Below are positions 14,735-18,465 of a stretch of DNA of 18,465 nucleotides, one piece after another (positions within the stretch are counted from its first letter, which is position 1; each line of letters opens with the position of its first letter). The DNA comes from J088 sp003695505 [NCBI: Candidatus Dadabacteria bacterium] (GTDB lineage: Bacteria; J088): NCBI GenBank assembly GCA_003695505.1, contig RFIY01000113.1, positions 1-18,465 on the forward strand, written 5' to 3'. Made by a program: the position numbers and the translations under genes. The notes beneath the pieces are model-generated. The model did not search any database. It was not told where the DNA came from and was given only the letters and a program-made list of their open reading frames with translations.

Positions 14735-15502
14735 ATGACCAGGCAGCGAAATGACGTCTTGTTGATCGGACTGGATGCCGGGGAAGCGGCCCGCCTGACG
14801 TCCGTAGGAAAGGCACTGGGCGTCGATGTCGGGGCCCTTTCCAGTCCATCTGATGCTGAAATCCTGCTCGATTCACGATCATTTCAGTTGATCGTTGCCG
14901 CAGGCGAGGACGCCCGTCAATTGCTCCCGGATGCCCGTGCCTGGAAGGAACGGATGCCCCTTGTCGAAATTATCGGCGTCGTGGAGCAGGTGCCCGACGT
15001 GGTGCCCGCCCCGCTCTTCGATGTGCTGTGCTATCCATTGCCCGGAGATGACGTGATCCGTGCCGTATTGCAACGGGCACTCCGCTACCAGAACGCGGTT
15101 GAGCGCAACAACGTGCTGTTCAGGCGCCTTCAGGCAACCGTACGGCGACTTGAGGCGGCGCAGCAGCAGGCCGCGGTGCTGGCGGCCGAGAATCGGCTTC
15201 TGCAGCGCGCGGTGGAAGACCACGCGCAAGATGCTGCAGCGTCTGCGGCAGAGACCGACATCCGCGAGGACGATGTGCTGACGAGCGCGCGATTGCAGCG
15301 ATTTTTCGAGTCGCTGGCCGAAGCGTTCAACAAGGCGCTTGACTCGATGTTGTTCTACAGCAGCCAGGTGTTGCTGCAGTCGGATGGTTCCGAGGCCGCG
15401 CTCGCACTCAGTCAATGGATCGAGCGCGAAGTCAGCGAGCTGCGCACCGTGTATGAGGGGTTGATCCAGGAATACTATACGGAACTCGTGGTCGAGGATT
15501 GA
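14735..15502 (+). CDS. Degenerate receiver-domain (pseudo-receiver) coiled-coil protein
   Basis: A 255-residue cytoplasmic protein without signal peptide or membrane helix. Residues 7-118 have the alternating beta/alpha layout of a response-regulator receiver, starting 'DVLLIGLDAGEAARLTSVGKAL', but key positions are lost: the strand that should end in the phospho-acceptor Asp reads 'FQLIVAAGED' (50-59), and the conserved Lys-Pro is Tyr-Pro in 'DVLCYPLPGDDVIRAVL' (96-112). Phosphorylation is therefore unlikely. Residues 118-163 look like a coiled coil ('LQATVRRLEAAQQQAAVLAAEN'-like heptads). Residues 181-250 form an acidic helical C-terminal region I do not recognise. It is the last gene of the lipoprotein/barrel operon, so it may be a cytoplasmic scaffold or regulator for it. 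The receiver assignment rests on pattern, not on a search. Confidence 0.62.
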   Translation: MTRQRNDVLLIGLDAGEAARLTSVGKALGVDVGALSSPSDAEILLDSRSFQLIVAAGEDARQLLPDARAWKERMPLVEIIGVVEQVPDVVPAPLFDVLCYPLPGDDVIRAVLQRALRYQNAVERNNVLFRRLQATVRRLEAAQQQAAVLAAENRLLQRAVEDHAQDAAASAAETDIREDDVLTSARLQRFFESLAEAFNKALDSMLFYSSQVLLQSDGSEAALALSQWIEREVSELRTVYEGLIQEYYTELVVED

Positions 15503-15522
15503 CCGTCGGAACCACGAAGCTG

Positions 15523-15556
15523 GCGTTCAGTGACCGGTCGTTGAACGACCGAACGC
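15523..15556. terminator. Hairpin between convergent genes, possible terminator
   Basis: GCGTTC (15523-15528) pairs with GAACGC (15551-15556), and inside it GGTCG (15536-15540) pairs with CGACC (15546-15550) around a TTGAA loop; seven bases bulge on the left. It sits in the 61-base gap between two convergent genes, where a bidirectional terminator is expected, but neither strand has a T-run after the stem. Confidence 0.3.
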
Positions 15557-15563
15557 AAGAGGT

Positions 15564-16280
15564 TCATAGTTCTTCAGCGGCCGTATCCAGTATGGCGCGT
15601 CGTTTCGTGTAATGGTATTCAAGCTGCGGATTGTCGTAGCGCCAGGCCTGTCCGACCGGGCAGGCGTCGCGGATCCTCACCCAGTCCTGCCAGTCATCGC
15701 CGAAATCTCCGGTGTCGCGGACGGTCGCTTTGCTGCGTGCGCGCACCTGCTCCAGCGCATGCCGGCAGGGCTTCGTGCGGCAAGAATCACATGGACCGTC
15801 CATGTCGGACATCGTTGCTGGTGCGGATGGGGCGTTGACGTGACGGAGGATCACGACTGCTCGTAATGCAAACCAGGGGCCGTAGTCCGGATGGGCGGCA
15901 ATCCAGGCCGGCCCGGCGGGTATGCCCGCGGCACTTGCCGCGTGGAGCAGCGAGGGCCGTTCGCCAACCGGGGCATGTCCCCAGTACCAGTCCCGTTCGG
16001 CCACGTCCGGGATGAGGCGGGTCAGTGTTTGCTCGACCCACCGATCGAACGGATCCGAACTGGCACGCAACGACGGATCGTGTTTCCAGGTCCGCAGGAA
16101 TCGTGGCCAAGATGCCCGCGTATTGCCGAGCAGTACGGCGCACTGTCCAGGGGGAAGTCGGGTGACGAGACCCGGGGCCACGTCGGCGATGGCAGCATTA
16201 TAATGATCGGTCTGAAACGGCAGGCAGACAGAGAATCCTTCCGCATCGAGTTGCTGTTGGCGCAGCACAGCAGCGGACAT
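15564..16280 (-). CDS. MMACHC (CblC)-like protein
   Basis: A 238-residue cytoplasmic protein resembling MMACHC, the animal protein that strips the upper ligand from cobalamins, a fold shared with the N-terminal half of epoxyqueuosine reductase. Points of likeness, in order: 'LPFQTDHYNAAI' (20-31), 'DPFDRWVEQTLTRL' (76-89), 'AAHPDYGPWFALRAVVIL' (128-145; human HPRFGGWFAIRGVVLL) and 'DWQDWVRIRDACPVG' (196-210; human HWRDWTYRDAV). Between the last two lies 'GPCDSCRTKPC' (162-172) with Cys164, Cys167 and Cys171, which I do not recall in the animal protein and which could bind metal. I infer cobalamin or flavin chemistry; no B12 gene is adjacent. Its ATG overlaps the mgsA TAA by one base (TAATG), so the two are cotranscribed. 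The assignment is from recalled motifs, hence moderate confidence. Confidence 0.55.
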   Translation of the reverse strand: MSAAVLRQQQLDAEGFSVCLPFQTDHYNAAIADVAPGLVTRLPPGQCAVLLGNTRASWPRFLRTWKHDPSLRASSDPFDRWVEQTLTRLIPDVAERDWYWGHAPVGERPSLLHAASAAGIPAGPAWIAAHPDYGPWFALRAVVILRHVNAPSAPATMSDMDGPCDSCRTKPCRHALEQVRARSKATVRDTGDFGDDWQDWVRIRDACPVGQAWRYDNPQLEYHYTKRRAILDTAAEEL

Positions 16281-16681
16281 TACAATATGCCGGCCTCCCG
16301 GGACAGTTGCGTGATGACAGCCGTCGCCGTTGCGGGATTCGTGGCCAGCGGCACATTGTGGACATCACAAATGCGCATCAGCATCGATATATCCGGGTCA
16401 TGCGGATGCATACCGAGCGGGTCGCGGAAAAAGATCACCGCGTCAATCTTTCCCGTCGCAGCCAGCGCGGCGATCTGCGCGTCGCCTCCCAGTGGGCCTG
16501 ACAGCTTGCGCTCGACGCGCAACGACGTCGATTCGGCAATCAGCTTGCCGGTGGTTCCCGTCGTAATCAGGCGGTGAGGCTGAAGCTGCGCCTCAAAATC
16601 CTTGACGAAACTCACCATGGCGGCTTTTTTGCCGTCGTGGGCGATCAACGCGATGGCGCGACGTCCGGCTGGCGAGGCCAT
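16280..16681 (-). CDS. mgsA: Methylglyoxal synthase
   Basis: Cytoplasmic enzyme converting dihydroxyacetone phosphate to methylglyoxal and phosphate, a bypass of lower glycolysis that releases phosphate when triose phosphates build up. The 133-residue protein has the family motifs: 'IALIAHDGKK' at 10-19, the phosphate-binding 'TTGTTGKLI' at 40-48, 'SGPLGGDAQI' with Asp67, 'IFFRDPLG' with the catalytic Asp87, and 'HPHDPD' with His94 and Asp97, equivalent to Asp71, Asp91, His98 and Asp101 of the E. coli enzyme. The ATG at 16681 is preferred over more upstream starts in the frame because it gives the family length and has AGAGGAG nine bases upstream. It lies divergent to phoB, and a possible link through phosphate supply is inference. 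The MMACHC-like gene overlaps its stop. Confidence 0.95.
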   Translation of the reverse strand: MASPAGRRAIALIAHDGKKAAMVSFVKDFEAQLQPHRLITTGTTGKLIAESTSLRVERKLSGPLGGDAQIAALAATGKIDAVIFFRDPLGMHPHDPDISMLMRICDVHNVPLATNPATATAVITQLSREAGIL

Positions 16682-16690
16682 AGGGTTCTT

Positions 16691-16697
16691 CTCCTCT
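16691..16697 (-). promoter_or_regulatory. mgsA: Shine-Dalgarno site of mgsA
   Basis: AGAGGAG on the minus strand, nine bases before the ATG at 16681. It decides that start against an in-frame extension that would add 37 non-conserved residues. Confidence 0.7.
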
Positions 16698-16703
16698 CGC
16701 GTG

Positions 16704-16718
16704 AGGCCGTGTCGGCCT
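16704..16718 (-). other. Perfect inverted repeat upstream of mgsA
   Basis: AGGCCG-TGT-CGGCCT, a six-base-pair perfect stem with a three-base spacer, 22 bases before the mgsA ATG. It could fold in the mgsA leader just upstream of its ribosome site or be a small operator. The rest of the 156-base mgsA/phoB gap contains CATAAT (16766-16771) and CTATAT (16792-16797) but no well-spaced -35 box, and no Pho box that I can recognise. Confidence 0.3.
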
Positions 16719-16821
16719 GAGATCCCTTCTAAGATTGTCGCATACCAACCGGGGCGCCCTGCTAACATAATGCTCACAATGCGCCGCCACACTATATGCG
16801 AGTTCGATCTGGGTAATCCTG

Positions 16822-16826
16822 GGAGG
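16822..16826 (+). promoter_or_regulatory. phoB: Shine-Dalgarno site of phoB
   Basis: GGAGG, eleven bases before the GTG at 16838. The spacing is somewhat long, but no ATG or other start lies closer in frame, and the receiver domain begins only seven residues in. Confidence 0.6.
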
Positions 16827-16837
16827 ACCCCGAGCCG

Positions 16838-17569
16838 GTGACAAACGCGAAGCCGTTCAGAATCCTGGTCGTCGAGGACGAACGTGACATCCTGGAAATG
16901 GTGACGTACAACTTGCGCCGTGAGGGCTTCCGTGTTCAGGAAGCGACGTCCGGGGAAGCCGCGATGCGGTATCTGGCTACGGACGACAACGTGGATCTTG
17001 TGCTGCTTGATCTGATGTTGCCGGGCGCGAGTGGATTTGAAGTCTGTCAGTTGTTACGGCAGGACCCGAAAACGGCACGGGTTCCGATCATCATGCTGAC
17101 GGCCCGAGGAGACGAAACGGATGTCGTACGCGGCCTCGAGCTGGGCGCCGACGACTACGTCACCAAACCGTTTTCTCCGCGGGTGCTGATTGCGCGGGTT
17201 GCCGCGGTGCTGCGTCGGCGGGCGGCCCAGGCGCCCGGGCCGGATGAACCGCTGCGGGTCGGCGAGCTCTTTCTACATCCGGGCCGCCACGAAGTCACTG
17301 TGGCCGGCGAGCCCGTGCGGCTCACGCAGACTGAGTTCCGTACGCTGCATGTGCTGATGACCCGTGTGGGCTGGGTCTGTACACGCGCGCAGATCGTTGA
17401 GGCACTGCACGATGGCTTTACGGATGTCACCGAGCGCTCCGTGGACGTGCAGATCGTCGGTCTGCGACGCAAACTTGGTGCTGCGGGTGCGATCATCGAG
17501 ACCGTGCGTGGCGTTGGCTACCGCATTGTTGATCCAGGGGACGCAGCGGAAGCGCCTGCAGGCGCCTGA
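16838..17569 (+). CDS. phoB: Phosphate regulon response regulator PhoB
   Basis: An OmpR/PhoB-class response regulator of 243 residues. The receiver domain has the acidic pocket 'VVEDERDI' (Glu13, Asp14), the phospho-acceptor Asp58 in 'LVLLDLMLPGASG', Thr88 in 'PIIMLTARGDE', and Lys110 in 'GADDYVTKPFSPRVL'. After a linker, the winged-helix domain (about 140-232) shows 'VRLTQTEFRTLHVLM', 'RAQIVEALHDGFTDVTERSVDVQIVGLRRKLG' (in two parts) and the terminal 'IIETVRGVGYRI'. The RSVDVQI-type wing and the 'SPRVLIARVAAVLRR' stretch are PhoB-like. When phosphorylated it should bind Pho boxes and activate phosphate-scavenging genes. The start is GTG. A histidine kinase follows after 74 bases, in the usual phoB-phoR order, and mgsA is divergent. 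No Pho box is evident upstream. Confidence 0.9.
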   Translation: MTNAKPFRILVVEDERDILEMVTYNLRREGFRVQEATSGEAAMRYLATDDNVDLVLLDLMLPGASGFEVCQLLRQDPKTARVPIIMLTARGDETDVVRGLELGADDYVTKPFSPRVLIARVAAVLRRRAAQAPGPDEPLRVGELFLHPGRHEVTVAGEPVRLTQTEFRTLHVLMTRVGWVCTRAQIVEALHDGFTDVTERSVDVQIVGLRRKLGAAGAIIETVRGVGYRIVDPGDAAEAPAGA

Positions 17570-17643
17570 TCCGGGACGTGGCTGTCGCAGCACCGTCCGA
17601 GGCATACTGAACAGACACGGTGCAATCCTCTTATGCAGATCAG

Positions 17644-18465
17644 GTGAGCGACATCCAACGGACAGGACCTCTGGTGCCAGCGCTAGTTTCGACAGTGGCC
17701 GGAACGGTGTTCATCGTGACTGGGCAAATCGCCGGAGTCCCGGCGCTGGCCTGGGGCGCGCCAGTCTGTTTTGCCATTGGCCTTGTGGCGTCAGCGTTGC
17801 GGTACCAACGCACGATCCGCGCGGTGTCGACGGCGCTGGAAGCACCCGGACGGACGACGACGCTGCGGAGCCTGGGGCTGGACAGCCTGGCCGAGCAGAT
17901 CGAGCGACTGACGCTGACGGTCAGCCAGCAGGCGCGCGACGTTCGTGACCAGAATCGCACATTGACACTTTTGCTGGATAATCTGGCGGATGGCGTGATT
18001 GCGACGGACCGATCGGGAGCAATCCTGACGCTCAACCGGTCGGCCTGTCGCCTGCTGGGCGCCGAACCGGCGCGACTCCTGGGTGCCCGGGTCCAGTCCG
18101 TATTGCGGCATGCGGCATTGCACGAGGCGCTGGATCAGGCGCTATCGGGCGACCCCGGTCCGGCGCAGACACTGGAGCTTGGGCAGCATGTACCCGGCTC
18201 GGGGCGGCGCGAGCTGCTCATCCGTGTCGCCGGCGTCCGCGGGCCCGACGACGTTTTGATGGCTGGCCTGCTCGTCCTGCGCGACGTGACCGATATGCGC
18301 CGACTCGAACAGCTTCGGCGCGACTTCGTCGCCAACGTGTCGCATGAACTCAAAACGCCTGTGACGTCGATTCGTGGCGCGGCGGAGACCCTGGCGAGCG
18401 GCGCCCTGTCGGATCAGGAGGCGGCGCCGAGGTTCGTGGCGATGATCGAACGACAGGCCGCCAGA
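17644..18465 (+). CDS. phoR: Phosphate regulon sensor histidine kinase PhoR (3' end outside window)
   Basis: The first 274 codons of a membrane histidine kinase, open to the last base of the window. Residues 9-27 and 32-52 form two hydrophobic helices joined by only a few residues, so there is no periplasmic sensor domain, as in PhoR, which senses through the Pst transporter and PhoU. A charged linker (55-103) leads to a PAS domain (about 104-220, 'LLDNLADGVIATDRSGAIL', ending 'GLLVLRDVTDMRRLE'). The HisKA segment follows, 'FVANVSHELKTPVTSIRG', with phospho-accepting His234. The ATPase domain is cut off. The start is uncertain: GTG at 17644 or in-frame GTG at 17620, neither with a good Shine-Dalgarno site; an in-frame TGA at 17608 bounds it. 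It should phosphorylate the upstream PhoB. Confidence 0.88.
   Translation, partial: MSDIQRTGPLVPALVSTVAGTVFIVTGQIAGVPALAWGAPVCFAIGLVASALRYQRTIRAVSTALEAPGRTTTLRSLGLDSLAEQIERLTLTVSQQARDVRDQNRTLTLLLDNLADGVIATDRSGAILTLNRSACRLLGAEPARLLGARVQSVLRHAALHEALDQALSGDPGPAQTLELGQHVPGSGRRELLIRVAGVRGPDDVLMAGLLVLRDVTDMRRLEQLRRDFVANVSHELKTPVTSIRGAAETLASGALSDQEAAPRFVAMIERQAAR

Noticed and set aside
16682-16837. Search for a Pho box upstream of phoB.
   Set aside because: No pair of CTGTCAT-like direct repeats with 11-base spacing is visible in either orientation.

Overview
The window reads as a GC-rich Gram-negative chromosome segment, most likely from a proteobacterium and plausibly a gammaproteobacterium. The evidence is two lipobox-bearing secreted proteins, an outer-membrane barrel-like protein, a bactofilin, PhoB/PhoR, methylglyoxal synthase and a TRAP-type binding protein. 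The taxonomic call is inference from gene content. I see no rRNA, tRNA, CRISPR array, insertion sequence or integrase.

Layout. Positions 1-831 (+) hold the 3' part of a TRAP transporter binding protein (DctP family), followed by a good intrinsic terminator at 865-893. Positions 966-3826 (-) form a tight three-gene cluster read leftwards: purD, an acyl-ACP-thioesterase-like double-hotdog protein (ATGA overlap), and a DUF547 protein (start abuts the previous stop). Divergent from purD are a family 2 glycosyltransferase (3965-5146) and an orphan molybdopterin oxidoreductase (5159-7357). Facing them is a minus-strand cluster, ffh (SRP protein) then a bactofilin then a small cysteine-rich zinc-ribbon protein (9478 down to 7387).

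Divergent from ffh is the most unusual part of the window, a probable four-gene operon on the plus strand (about 9571-15502). It encodes a lipoprotein with an SbsA-like Ig domain; a signal-peptide protein with a canonical EF-hand-type calcium loop and a barrel-like C-terminus ending in Trp; a second lipoprotein whose first ~130 mature residues are visibly related to the first; and a cytoplasmic protein with a degenerate receiver domain lacking the phospho-acceptor Asp and conserved Lys, followed by a coiled coil. I recognise no named system here. I infer an undescribed cell-surface assembly with a cytoplasmic pseudo-receiver partner.

On the minus strand, 16681-15564 encodes methylglyoxal synthase and, overlapping it by one base, a protein resembling the human B12-processing protein MMACHC (CblC). 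Divergent from mgsA are phoB (16838-17569) and phoR (17644 to the window end, truncated), the phosphate-responsive two-component pair.

Intergenic stretches are all short (none exceeds 300 bases). Promoter calls are weak throughout; terminators and Shine-Dalgarno sites are listed only where visible.
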